NCBI GenBank assembly: GCA_027618995.1
Contig: JAQCGO010000013.1
Location: forward strand, 1 to 57,119
Length of the DNA stretch: 57,119 nucleotides
Direction: 5' to 3'
Source: Pseudomonadota bacterium
GTDB lineage: Bacteria; Pseudomonadota; Gammaproteobacteria; Steroidobacterales; Woeseiaceae
The notes beneath the pieces are model-generated. The model saw nothing but the letters and a program-made list of their open reading frames with translations. It ran no database searches and was not told the origin of the DNA. A program made the position numbers and the translations under genes. Within the stretch, counting starts at the first letter, position 1, and every line of letters begins with the position of its first letter. Shown here piece after piece: positions 8,941-17,580 of the stretch.

Positions 8941-10280
8941 TTCGGTGCCCATCGAATCATCAAACCCACTTCGGTTCGGTTGTAAGTGTAGAGGTCCACG
9001 TCAGAGTCATTATCGATGTAACGCAGGCGTGGCGCGAGCGTGAGGCCATCCGTAAGGACATCGCGAAACTCAAACTGCAGCAACGATGACAATTGTCTGT
9101 CTTCACGGGCGCTGCCGAAAAACAGGCCGTCGTAATCACTGGTGAGGCTGCCAAGCGACAGGATCAGGAATGCAGAGTCAGCCAGCGGCGCAGTCAGGCC
9201 TACACGCGCACCTGCTTTGGAGTTGCCGTACGGTGAACCGCTTTCCTGTTCGCTGTCGTTGCCGCCGATTGCCTCGATGCTGAGTCGACCGAGTGAGGCG
9301 AATCGATACGACGCCGCGACCGTGTACAGCGTGCGATTGACGTCGAGCACCTCAATCGATTCGTCGTAACTCAGGGCTCCGCTGCGGGCGGCGACGCTGA
9401 CATCCCAGCTGCTGTTCAGGCTGCGACCCAGCATGACATCGAGCCCGCCATAGGTTTCGTTGGAAGAACCGTCACGTGTAGCGGCATAGCCGTTCAGCCC
9501 GGCGCGCCCGAATACGGCGCCGCGCCGCCAATTCATGCTGGCGAGGCCGCTGAAGATACTGGCATCAACAAATTCAGCATCCGGATTATCGCGGATGCTG
9601 GCTCGTCCACCGATGAACCAGCCAAACTGGGTACTCCGCGGCAGGTTCCAGTCAAACCCGGCGGCTGCCTCGAAGAAAGGCGAGTCGGTCTTCTGATTCT
9701 CCGGGCTCAGCGTAAAGCCGAGAAATTGTTCGTTATCGGTGGCGGCGTTGGCGTTGCTGTCGTGGCCGGTCAGTAACTCGGCGTAGGGCGAGAAGCGGCT
9801 GGGGGGTAATGACGGCCGCGCGTCGATGGCCTGGATATACCCGTCGATAACCCCGAGTACCTCTGCGGGCGGGTTCTCGCCGAGCAGATTGACGAATATA
9901 GGGCGTGCCTCGGTGTATTCGCCGGCGTCATATAAGGCACGCGCGAGTTCCATCCGCGCACCGGCAAAAAGCGGCGCGCCGGCTACCGCGCGTCGCAGAC
10001 TCAGAATCGCTTCGTCGTTAAGCCCGTAGTCGAGCGCGGCCACACCCAGCAAGTAGTTGAAATAGGGATTCGCCGAGAATTCCGATTCGTACGCGCGCAG
10101 CAGTTCATAGGCATTGCCGGTATTGCCACTGGCGAGCAGTGATTCGGCCTGCTGGTACAGATCACGCGCATCGCCGCTATCGGCCAGTTGCATCGTCTGT
10201 TGCGCGTACGCGATGGCGAATGGCGCCATCAGCAGCGCGAGAGTCAAAACCACCTGTCGTCGGATTGTTACTGCCGTCAT
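8937..10280 (-). CDS. Slam-like outer-membrane protein (TPR plus DUF560-type beta barrel)
   Basis: 447 residues with a signal peptide (VVLTLALLMAPFAIAYAQ, cleavage near residue 26). Residues about 35-150 are helical TPR repeats (ARDLYQQAESLLASGNTGNA, then LGVAALDYGLNDEAILSLRR). From about 165 to the end, alternating strands (SPYAELLTGHDSNANAAT, FEAAAGFDWNLPRSTQFGW, and a final TEVGLMIRW) make a barrel. This TPR-plus-barrel layout and the GHDSNAN motif match surface lipoprotein assembly modulators, the translocators of the type XI secretion system. The downstream gene, overlapping by 4 bases, encodes a protein with a TbpB-like barrel and would be its substrate. Other TPR-barrel porins are possible alternatives. 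Confidence 0.7.
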   Translation of the reverse strand: MTAVTIRRQVVLTLALLMAPFAIAYAQQTMQLADSGDARDLYQQAESLLASGNTGNAYELLRAYESEFSANPYFNYLLGVAALDYGLNDEAILSLRRAVAGAPLFAGARMELARALYDAGEYTEARPIFVNLLGENPPAEVLGVIDGYIQAIDARPSLPPSRFSPYAELLTGHDSNANAATDNEQFLGFTLSPENQKTDSPFFEAAAGFDWNLPRSTQFGWFIGGRASIRDNPDAEFVDASIFSGLASMNWRRGAVFGRAGLNGYAATRDGSSNETYGGLDVMLGRSLNSSWDVSVAARSGALSYDESIEVLDVNRTLYTVAASYRFASLGRLSIEAIGGNDSEQESGSPYGNSKAGARVGLTAPLADSAFLILSLGSLTSDYDGLFFGSAREDRQLSSLLQFEFRDVLTDGLTLAPRLRYIDNDSDVDLYTYNRTEVGLMIRWAPK

Positions 10281-10298
10281 CGTTCCTGTCGTCCTTGT

Positions 10299-12569
10299 CT
10301 ACTTGTTCAGGTGCGCGAATACGCCGTCCCAGCTTGCGGGGGGTGGACTCTGTCTAAAATTCGCAATGCGATCGAGGTACACATTATATAGATATATGAG
10401 GTCGCCCGAGTGTTGCCGCAATGTCGTAAAGATGCTCGCAGCATCGTCCCACTGCCGATTGCGATACGCTGCGAGCGCCGTCGCATAATCGGCCAGCCGC
10501 TCCTGCTCCTGTGCCGACAGTCCTGAAAGTGGTCCGATCGGTTCGTAGATGGCGACGGGCTCCGATTTGCCCTTGACCCGCACCAGATCGAGTTCGCGAA
10601 ACGCGAAATCAGCCACCTGGCGGGCCGTGAGATCGTTGACGATGATGTCCACGCCGTACTGTTTCGTCAGTCCCTCGAGCCGCGAGCCCAGATTGACCGT
10701 ATCGCCCATCACCGTATAGGCGATGCGGAATTCAGATCCCATGTTGCCGACGTTCATCGGGCCGCTCGCGATGCCTACGCCGACCCGGATATTGGGCCAG
10801 CCCCTGGCGCTGAATGGCGCATCGAGTTCGCGTACGACGCGAAGCATGTCCAGCGCGGCCAGTAAGGCGTGCCGCGCGTGCTCCGGGTCGGCGAGCGGTG
10901 CGCCCCAGAAGGCCATGACGGCATCGCCCATATACTTGTCGATCGTGCCGCGGTAATTCTGGATGACGCCGGTGAACGGCGTCAGGAACTCGTTCATCAG
11001 GCGCGTCAGCTCGGTGGCATCGAGGCCTTCGGAAATAGTGGTGAAATTGCGTACGTCGGAGAACAGAACCGACATCTCGCGGTTCTCGCCCTCGAGCGAT
11101 ATTTGTGCGCCACTCGCATCGATTTCCTCGACCAGTGCCGGCGGAATGTACTGGCCGAATATCTGCGACAGGTGACGCTTGTTGCGCTGCTCGACAAAAA
11201 AACCGTAAGTAATTTGCAGCATCGACGCGATCAGGATGAAACTGAGCAAGGACGCGATTGGCACAACCAGCTCAACCGCGCTCCACATCCAGAGGTTGCC
11301 TGCCATTGTGGTGCCCAACAGGACAAATACCAGCGCGAGTGCCGCGAGCGGCGTCAGGCGTGGCAGCAGCAGCGCGGTGAGCAGCGCGATCAGCAGCAGG
11401 AGAACAAACTCAAGACCGTCAGACCAGGCGGGCTGCTGGCGAATCGCGCCATCGAGCAGGCCTGCGATCAGGTTGGCGTGGGCCTCGACTCCAATGTAAC
11501 GCTGCCCTACCGGGGTGGACCGCAGATCAAGCAAACCGGCGGCGCTCGCGCCAAGCAAGGCGATCCGACCCTGCAGCAGGTCGCGAGGTGCGGCGCCGCT
11601 GAGCACATCCTTCGCCGATATATACGGAAAGCTTTCCTGCGGGCCGCGAAATGGAATGTATACCGCGACCTGCTCATTGACCGGTATGCGCCGTTCACCG
11701 AGTGTCAGGGCCTCGAGTTCAACGCCGCTCATGAGCCCGTCCTTTGCCGCGGCAAAGGCCAGGCCGGTGTCGGGCATATCGAGCGCCACCCGCGCGACAG
11801 CCAGTGCAAGTGACGGATAGAGCTCACCCTGGAAGCGTTGCAGCAGCGGGGCGCGGCGGAACACGCCGTCGGCATCGATAATGGGTGAATCAAAAAAGCC
11901 ACCGCCGATTGCGTTTTGCTGCAAAGCGGGCAGGTTGCCGGCGTAGCCACTGGCCGTTACAAAAGGTACGGACAAGCCGGCAATAGCGTCTGCGCTGATC
12001 AGCGCTGCGGGCAATGTGCCGGTTGCGACTGGCTCATCCGCATTCACCGAGTCCTTGAAAACGAATCCCGTGACGACATTGCGGGCGATGAACGATTCCG
12101 CGAATCGAAAGTTGCTGTCGAGCGTTTCGCGTTGCCTGGCCAATACCGCGGCTACGGCGGGGTCGGCGCCAATCTCGCTGTTCGCGAGGGTATCGAGCAG
12201 TCGTTCGGCCGAAGTTTCTTCGGCCTCGGCAAACAGCGCATCGAGCCCGAGTACCCGAATGTTGTAGTCGTCGAACAAGCGATCGACGATGGCCGCGAGT
12301 GTGTCTCGGGGCCAGGGCCACTGACCCAGCTCGGCCTGGCTGGCCTCGTCGATATCGATGATCACAATGCGGTCGTCGACCGTGCCCGGCATGGTCAGTC
12401 GGATGCGGACGTCGTACAAATAATTTTCGATACGCTCAATTATCTCGAGGCGCGGCGAGCCGGCAATGTGCAATGCGAACAGCAGCAGCAGCAGGCCGCT
12501 GATCATGAACCGGATCATGAGGCGAACTGTGCGTGTTCTTGCTGCCGATGACATCGCGACAATGTACAC
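10299..12569 (-). CDS. CHASE2-domain class III adenylate cyclase
   Basis: 756 residues. The frame opens with GTG at 12569; an ATG at 12554 is an equally possible start (MSSAARTRTVR). A first membrane helix (ISGLLLLLFALHIAG) is followed by a periplasmic CHASE2 sensor (IVIIDIDEASQAELGQWPWP to about residue 330), then three hydrophobic helices around 370-450, then the cyclase. Catalytic residues are present: FSDVRNF and KYMGDAVMAFWG supply the metal-binding aspartates; DTVNLGSRLE supplies the transition-state Asn and Arg; the Lys of DKYMGD and the Asp of VMGDTVN indicate ATP rather than GTP. It should turn an extracytoplasmic signal into cAMP. The Slam-like gene begins 18 bases on, and cAMP can be sensed by the two-cNMP-domain oxidoreductase three genes further. 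Confidence 0.9.
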   Translation of the reverse strand: MYIVAMSSAARTRTVRLMIRFMISGLLLLLFALHIAGSPRLEIIERIENYLYDVRIRLTMPGTVDDRIVIIDIDEASQAELGQWPWPRDTLAAIVDRLFDDYNIRVLGLDALFAEAEETSAERLLDTLANSEIGADPAVAAVLARQRETLDSNFRFAESFIARNVVTGFVFKDSVNADEPVATGTLPAALISADAIAGLSVPFVTASGYAGNLPALQQNAIGGGFFDSPIIDADGVFRRAPLLQRFQGELYPSLALAVARVALDMPDTGLAFAAAKDGLMSGVELEALTLGERRIPVNEQVAVYIPFRGPQESFPYISAKDVLSGAAPRDLLQGRIALLGASAAGLLDLRSTPVGQRYIGVEAHANLIAGLLDGAIRQQPAWSDGLEFVLLLLIALLTALLLPRLTPLAALALVFVLLGTTMAGNLWMWSAVELVVPIASLLSFILIASMLQITYGFFVEQRNKRHLSQIFGQYIPPALVEEIDASGAQISLEGENREMSVLFSDVRNFTTISEGLDATELTRLMNEFLTPFTGVIQNYRGTIDKYMGDAVMAFWGAPLADPEHARHALLAALDMLRVVRELDAPFSARGWPNIRVGVGIASGPMNVGNMGSEFRIAYTVMGDTVNLGSRLEGLTKQYGVDIIVNDLTARQVADFAFRELDLVRVKGKSEPVAIYEPIGPLSGLSAQEQERLADYATALAAYRNRQWDDAASIFTTLRQHSGDLIYLYNVYLDRIANFRQSPPPASWDGVFAHLNK

Positions 12570-12821
12570 GAAATTCTCGTTAAATCAACCGCTTACGAAC
12601 GGCCCCAACCAATTGCCGCTGTCGTGCATCTTATTGCTGGGCGCCGAAAATAAGCAAATGATTGGGGCGCGGGCCGAACGAATGCGGGGAATTGCATCTA
12701 AGAGAATGTCGTGGCGCGGCAGTTCCGCCCGACGGGGTAGAACACGTCCTTGCATTCACATGCTATGGTGTTATAGTTAACTAGAACACTAGAACAATAG
12801 ATCACTTTTTCAGGACGCATA
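12570..12821. other. Divergent intergenic region between cyclase and export operons
   Basis: This 252-base gap separates the minus-strand cyclase from the plus-strand adaptor gene and must hold both promoters. Visible on the plus strand are the promoter and operator at 12750-12788. An imperfect inverted repeat pairs 12602-12616 with 12654-12668 (about 12 of 15 positions). No convincing coding sequence is present. Confidence 0.6.
12750..12796 (+). promoter_or_regulatory. Sigma-70-like promoter overlapped by a GntR-type operator
   Basis: TTGCAT (12750-12755) and TATAGT (12772-12777), 16 bases apart, make a promoter. The -10 lies inside the 20-base inverted repeat TGTTATAGTTAACTAGAACA (12769-12788; 9-base arms with one mismatch). 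The right half-site ACTAGAACA is repeated at 12788-12796. The same promoter and operator arrangement stands at 56367-56405 before a GntR-family gene. A repressor bound here would block the -10 of the export operon. Confidence 0.75.
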
Positions 12822-14078
12822 ATGAAACGGAAAACCATATTGATTGCAGTCGGGGCACTGGTTGTAGCCGGGGGCGCTGCGGCGTTTGCCCTGCGAGGTG
12901 GCGACGATGGCTTGCTTGAAGTACAGACAGCCACTGTCAGCGCGCAAACGATCGTGCAGAAAGTCAAAGCAACCGGACGTATCCAGCCGAAGACTCAGAT
13001 TCACATCAGCGCCGACGTCAGCGCGAAAATTGTCGCGCTGCACGTGGAAGAAGCCGACTTCGTGCAACAGGGCGATCTGCTCGTGGAACTTGATCGCGAG
13101 CGCTTCGAGGCGTCCGTTGAGAGCGCGGAAGCCAATGTGCGTTCGGCGCAGTCCAATGCCACCCTCGTGGAGCAGAACATGCTCAAGGCCGAAAAGAATT
13201 ACGATCGCTCACGGGATCTTGTGGCGCGCAAACTGGAGTCGCAATCGGTGCTCGACACGACGAACGCTGCCTACCAGGTTGAGGTTGCCCGTTACGCGTC
13301 TGCGCTCGACCAGGTGGAGCAGGCTCGCGCCACTTTGAAACAGGCGCGCGACGATCTTTCAAAGACCATCATTTATGCACCGATGGCCGGCACCATCAGC
13401 GACTCGAAGAAAGAGCAGGGCGAGATCGCGATTGGCTCGGTGTTCCAGGAAGACCTGATTCTCATTGTTGCGGATCTCACGGAGATGGAGGCCCAGGTCA
13501 ATGTTGACGAAAACGACATTGTCGGCGTGCAACTTGGGCAGACCGCGAGCATCAAGGTGGATGCGTTATTCGGTGAATCCCTGACGGGCGAGGTTTATGA
13601 AATCTCCAACACGGCCAATACCCAGGAGCCAGGTTCGCAGAATCAAAAAACCGAATTCGAAGTCAAGATCGCGATCGAGGGCGAAATTTCGAAACTGCGA
13701 CCCGGCATGACGGCCAGCTCTGATATCAGTACCGAGGCCAAAACGGATGTGGTCGGCATACCGATCCAGAGTGTCGCCGTGCGTACCATCGACTAGCTGA
13801 CGCTGGAAGGTGAAGAAATTGCAGACGCGGAAAAGCGCTTTACCGCCGATGACGACGGCTTTGTAGAAATCGTATTTTGCCTGGAGGACGATGGTTCGGT
13901 TGTCGCGCGCCAGGTCAAAACCGGCATCCAGAGCGATGACATGATCGAGATCGTGTCCGGGATCGAAAATGGCGAAGAAGTCGTAACTGGTAGTTACCGG
14001 GCGATTTCCACGGACCTGCAGAACGGCGCGAAGGTGAAGGTCAACAACAGCAAAGACGTCAAAGCCGAAGACGCCTGA
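12822..14078 (+). pseudogene. MacA/HlyD-like periplasmic adaptor gene interrupted by an in-frame amber codon
   Basis: The first 324 codons encode a membrane-fusion adaptor: an N-terminal anchor (TILIAVGALVVAGGAAAFAL), a lipoyl-like segment (IVALHVEEADFVQQGDLL), a coiled-coil hairpin (about 95-165) and a beta-barrel region. A TAG at 13794-13796 then ends the frame after VRTID. The same frame continues without another stop for 93 sense codons to TGA at 14076-14078 (LTLEGEEIADAEKRF ... VSGIENGEEVVTGSY), which is the usual membrane-proximal domain of this family. One C-to-T change from CAG would explain the stop. The gene heads an ABC export operon with MacB-like components. It is called a pseudogene unless the codon is read through or is a sequencing error; without its last domain the adaptor should not work normally. 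Confidence 0.85.
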
Positions 14079-14091
14079 GCGGAGCGATGTT

Positions 14092-14811
14092 ATGACCCTT
14101 ATTGATAAACAGCGCTCCATCCTGTCCTTGCAGGACGTGATCAAGACTTACGTCATGGGCGAGCAGGAAGTGCATGCACTGAGCGGCGTGTCGCTCGATA
14201 TTCGCAAGAACGAGTATGTTGCCATCATGGGCCCGTCAGGGTCGGGCAAGTCGACACTAATGAATATCATCGGTTGCCTCGATGTACCAACCAGCGGCAG
14301 CTATTCACTCGATGGTGAAATGGTGGCGAATAAATCGGAGGGCGAGCTTGCCGAGATTCGCAATCGACTCATTAATTTCGTGTTTCAAACCTTCAACCTG
14401 ATACCGCGCTCCGACATTTTTCACAATGTCGAGCTGCCGTTGATCTACGGTGGTATTCCGCGTGCGGAGCGTCGCGAACGCACCGAACGTGCGATCGAAC
14501 AAGTCGGTCTCTCGGATCGTATGAAGCACAAGCCCAATGAGCTCTCGGGTGGTCAACGGCAGCGCGTCGCAATCGCACGGGCGCTGGTTTTCAACCCGTC
14601 GATCATCCTGGCCGACGAGCCAACCGGCAATTTCGACAGCAAGACCGGCGCTGAAATCATGGCCATGTTTGACAATCTGCATGCCGAGGGACAGACGATC
14701 ATCCTCGTAACGCACGAAGATCTTGTCGCCGAACACGCGCATCGGACCGTGCGGCTGCGCGATGGCAAGATTGAGAGCGACGAAGTTCGTCGGAAAGCCG
14801 CCGCAGCATGA
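14092..14811 (+). CDS. MacB/LolD-type ABC transporter ATP-binding protein
   Basis: 239 residues. Walker A is GPSGSGKST, the Q-loop lies in FVFQTFNL, the signature is LSGGQRQR, and Walker B is [13 protein letters not shown], where a Phe replaces the usual Leu of the D-loop GNLDS. The H-loop is in LVTHE. This is the ATPase class that drives MacB-like mechanotransmission exporters with a separate FtsX-type permease. The gene starts 13 bases after the end of the broken adaptor gene, and its stop overlaps the ATG of the first permease (ATGA), so translation is coupled. The ATPase itself looks intact; no disabling change is seen. The substrate is unknown. Confidence 0.9.
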   Translation: MTLIDKQRSILSLQDVIKTYVMGEQEVHALSGVSLDIRKNEYVAIMGPSGSGKSTLMNIIGCLDVPTSGSYSLDGEMVANKSEGELAEIRNRLINFVFQTFNLIPRSDIFHNVELPLIYGGIPRAERRERTERAIEQVGLSDRMKHKPNELSGGQRQRVAIARALVFNPSIILADEPTGNFDSKTGAEIMAMFDNLHAEGQTIILVTHEDLVAEHAHRTVRLRDGKIESDEVRRKAAAA

Positions 14812-16046
14812 ATCTGCTGGCCGAAACAATCGAGTCACTCAGGATCGCCTGGCAGGCCATCGTCGCCAACAAGGCGCACGGCGCGCTGACCACGCTGGGC
14901 ATCATCATCGGCATTGTTGCCGTGACCACGACCATGACGGTGTTCAACGGCATGCAGTCGTCATTCCGCCAGGGCGCGGGCGCGATTGGTGCCGACGTCG
15001 TCTACGTATTGCGCATGCCGTGGATCATCATGAACGACTTTTTCGATTTTCGGAATCGACCGAATCTCGATCTCGCTGAAGCGCAGGCGCTGGAGCAGGC
15101 TTTCAAAGGGCGCGCTATCGTCAATCCGACCATGGACACGCGCCGTGACCTGCGCTACCGGTCAACCACCATGGAAGGCGTGACGGTGATCGGTACCACG
15201 GAAAAGATGCTGACCGTGACCAATCGGGTGCCGGAAGTTGGCCGCTTCCTGATGGAGTTTGACGTTCGCTATAAGAAGAACGTCGTCATCCTCGGCCAGA
15301 AGGTTGCTGAGGACCTGTTCGGTACCGTTAGTCCGATTAACAAGGAAATCAATGTCGGCCGGTCCCTGTACCGGGTGGCCGGCGTGCTCGAAGAACAGGG
15401 CGGCAACACTCTCGGTGGCCCGGATTTCGATCGCCAGGTGATCGTGCCTATTTCAACCTTTGTCAAGGATTTCGGTGGCCAGCGATTTACGGATGTGGAC
15501 ATCGCGGTGAAGTCGCCGCTAATCGACAATCTCGACGATCTCGAATACGAAGTCATCGGCGAGATGCGCAAGATTCGCAAGCTGCGGCCGTCTGAGGGCG
15601 ACAATTTCTCGATTAACAAGCTCGACTCTTTGTTGGGTGCGTTCAACGCCGTCGTCGGCGCAGTGCTCGGCATTGGTTTGGTGGTAACCAGCATTTCTCT
15701 CTTTGTCGGTGGTATCGGCGTCATGAACATCATGTTCGTCTCGGTCACCGAGCGCACGCGCGAAATTGGCATCCGCAAGGCGATTGGTGCGAAGAAGCGC
15801 AGCATCCTGATGCAGTTCTTGTTCGAGTCGGCGGCGATATGCCTGATAGGCGGCCTGATCGGAATCGCGGTCGCAGCATTGATCGCAGCCGCAATCAATG
15901 CTTCCGGCATGATGCCGGCTGCCCTGTCACCGGCAATCATGGTGACGTCGGTGATCATAGCGGTCATCGTCGGTGTTGCCGCCGGCATGATGCCGGCACT
16001 AAAAGGTGCGCGACTCGATCCCATCGAAGCGTTGCGTTACGAGTAG
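14808..16046 (+). CDS. MacB/FtsX-type ABC permease
   Basis: 412 residues with the standard FtsX layout: one N-terminal helix ([21 protein letters not shown]), a periplasmic MacB_PCD domain (about 50-285), then three C-terminal helices beginning near 285 ([20 protein letters not shown]), 330 and 370. The conserved cytoplasmic loop [17 protein letters not shown] is present. It pairs with the ATPase encoded just upstream to push a substrate through the adaptor in an ATP-driven efflux system. A second, truncated permease gene follows after 14 bases; such tandem permeases normally form a heterodimer, so loss of the partner would leave this one without its mate unless it homodimerises. Confidence 0.9.
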   Translation: MNLLAETIESLRIAWQAIVANKAHGALTTLGIIIGIVAVTTTMTVFNGMQSSFRQGAGAIGADVVYVLRMPWIIMNDFFDFRNRPNLDLAEAQALEQAFKGRAIVNPTMDTRRDLRYRSTTMEGVTVIGTTEKMLTVTNRVPEVGRFLMEFDVRYKKNVVILGQKVAEDLFGTVSPINKEINVGRSLYRVAGVLEEQGGNTLGGPDFDRQVIVPISTFVKDFGGQRFTDVDIAVKSPLIDNLDDLEYEVIGEMRKIRKLRPSEGDNFSINKLDSLLGAFNAVVGAVLGIGLVVTSISLFVGGIGVMNIMFVSVTERTREIGIRKAIGAKKRSILMQFLFESAAICLIGGLIGIAVAALIAAAINASGMMPAALSPAIMVTSVIIAVIVGVAAGMMPALKGARLDPIEALRYE

Positions 16047-16060
16047 ACGAGTAGCAAACA

Positions 16061-16646
16061 ATGCAAACAATCGACACCGTTTTGATGGCCCTGCAGGCGA
16101 TACGCAGTAACAAGCTGCGTTCATCATTGACCCTGGTCGGCATTATTCTGGGCGTGGCCTCGATCATCGCAGTCATGACCGGCATCTCGGTGATCCAGGG
16201 CACGATGGAGCAGGAAATGAGTGTGCTGGGGACGCAAACTTTCCAGGTACAAAAATGGCCAGCAGGATTTTCAACGGATGAAGAACGGCGCAAGGCGATG
16301 CGCCGTCCAGCGGTAACGCTCGAAGACGCGCAGGCAATTCGCGACTACGTGGATACGGTGGATATCGTCGGCGCCGAGATCTGGGACTTCGGATTTAAGG
16401 CCGAGTACCGCGGCGAGGCCACCAATGACAACCTGGCGATCGTCGGTGGCACGCCCGAGTATCCGCAAAACAACACGCATTTCGTCAGTGAGGGCCGCAA
16501 CATTTCGCAGATGGATGTGCACGCGGGCCGCAAGGTCGTGGTTATCGGCCAGGCGATCGCACAGAAGCTGTACCCGTTCGTCGATCCGGTCGGACGCGAG
16601 ATTCGCGTCGACGGCCGGGAGTATCAAATCGTCGGCGTGTTTATAG
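16061..16646 (+). pseudogene. Second MacB/FtsX-type permease, truncated
   Basis: The reading frame begins as a normal permease: N-terminal helix (SSLTLVGIILGVASIIAVMTG) and periplasmic domain through VDPVGREIRVDGREYQIVGVF. After about residue 193 (near 16640) similarity stops; the frame runs on to 16798 only as composition noise (IAWRWSAGSCNID and onward) and overlaps the next gene. The three C-terminal helices and the [12 protein letters not shown] loop expected by comparison with the upstream permease are absent. A deletion that joined this gene to the flank of the L,D-transpeptidase gene is the simplest explanation; an assembly join is the alternative. The end coordinate is approximate. 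Confidence 0.8.
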
Positions 16647-16683
16647 CATGGAGATGGTCCGCGGGCAGCTGTAATATCGACCC

Positions 16684-17580
16684 ATGCTACGCCGCTTCCC
16701 GTACTGGATCGCCCTTTGGCCATGCCTGGTATGGGCACAGGATGACGCTCTCCCGGCATACGTACTATTGCTGCCGCCGTCAGTGCAGTCGGTACTGATC
16801 GCGGAAACAGATACGGCAACATTGCATCGATACGAAGCAGGTCCAAACGGCCTCGCGCCTGCGGACGAACAACGCATGTCGGTCGGTGAGAATGGCGTCG
16901 GCAAGCAAACCACGGGTGATCGCAGAACGCCGCTGGGAATCTATTTTGTGCTCGAGGAACTCGATACCAGCAATCTGCATGAAAAATACGGTCCAGTCGC
17001 CTTTCCACTGGACTACCCCAACGCATGGGATCTGCGCAATAACAGGAGCGGCCACGGCATCTGGATTCACGGTGTGGCTCCGGGCAGTGGTCCGCGACCG
17101 GAGCGAGATACTGATGGTTGCATTGCGTTGCAGAACGAATCTCTGCTTGAGCTCAGCAACTACCTGGCACCGACTGAGACGCCCGTGATCGTGACGCGAA
17201 GCCTGGAGCGGACGAGCCGCGCGGAAATTGTACGGACGCGCGATCGTCTGCTGGTTGTGTTGCAGACTTGGGCCGACAGCTATCGAGACGGTGACTGGCA
17301 CCAATACTTAAGCCTGTATGCCGATGATTTTGCCTACCGCGGCATGAGTCGTACGGAATGGTCGACGTATCGAATGCAGTCGGCAGGCGACCGGCCGGTT
17401 TCCGACTTTGCGGTGGACGAAATCATGTTACTCACTGACCCGGTTGAATCTGGCCTGTACGTCAGCCGGTTTCGACAGAAAACGGCTGAATCCGGACGTT
17501 TGATCACTATTACAAAGCGCCTCTACTGGCGTGAGACCGGTAGCGGTGAGCTCAGGATTGTTGCCGAAGACAACGGCTAA
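16684..17580 (+). CDS. L,D-transpeptidase (YkuD domain) with C-terminal NTF2-like domain
   Basis: 298 residues. A signal sequence (YWIALWPCLVWAQ) is followed by a YkuD catalytic domain with the motif HGVAPGSGPRPERDTDGC: catalytic His, then Ser/Thr-x-Gly-Cys in its T-D-G-C form. Such enzymes cross-link peptidoglycan or attach lipoproteins in the periplasm. Residues about 190-298 (LLVVLQTWADSYRDGDWHQY, then YADDFAYRGMSR) look like the SnoaL/NTF2-like domain of Cds6-type L,D-transpeptidases. The gene lies directly after the truncated permease and no clear promoter or ribosome site is visible, so part of its original upstream region may have been lost. Its stop overlaps the convergent dsbA-like stop by 4 bases. 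Confidence 0.85.
   Translation: MLRRFPYWIALWPCLVWAQDDALPAYVLLLPPSVQSVLIAETDTATLHRYEAGPNGLAPADEQRMSVGENGVGKQTTGDRRTPLGIYFVLEELDTSNLHEKYGPVAFPLDYPNAWDLRNNRSGHGIWIHGVAPGSGPRPERDTDGCIALQNESLLELSNYLAPTETPVIVTRSLERTSRAEIVRTRDRLLVVLQTWADSYRDGDWHQYLSLYADDFAYRGMSRTEWSTYRMQSAGDRPVSDFAVDEIMLLTDPVESGLYVSRFRQKTAESGRLITITKRLYWRETGSGELRIVAEDNG

Noticed and set aside
12569-12780. Possible mobile-element boundary at the start of the export operon
   Set aside because: No terminal repeats, transposase fragments or target duplications are visible; the inverted repeats there fit regulatory sites better.
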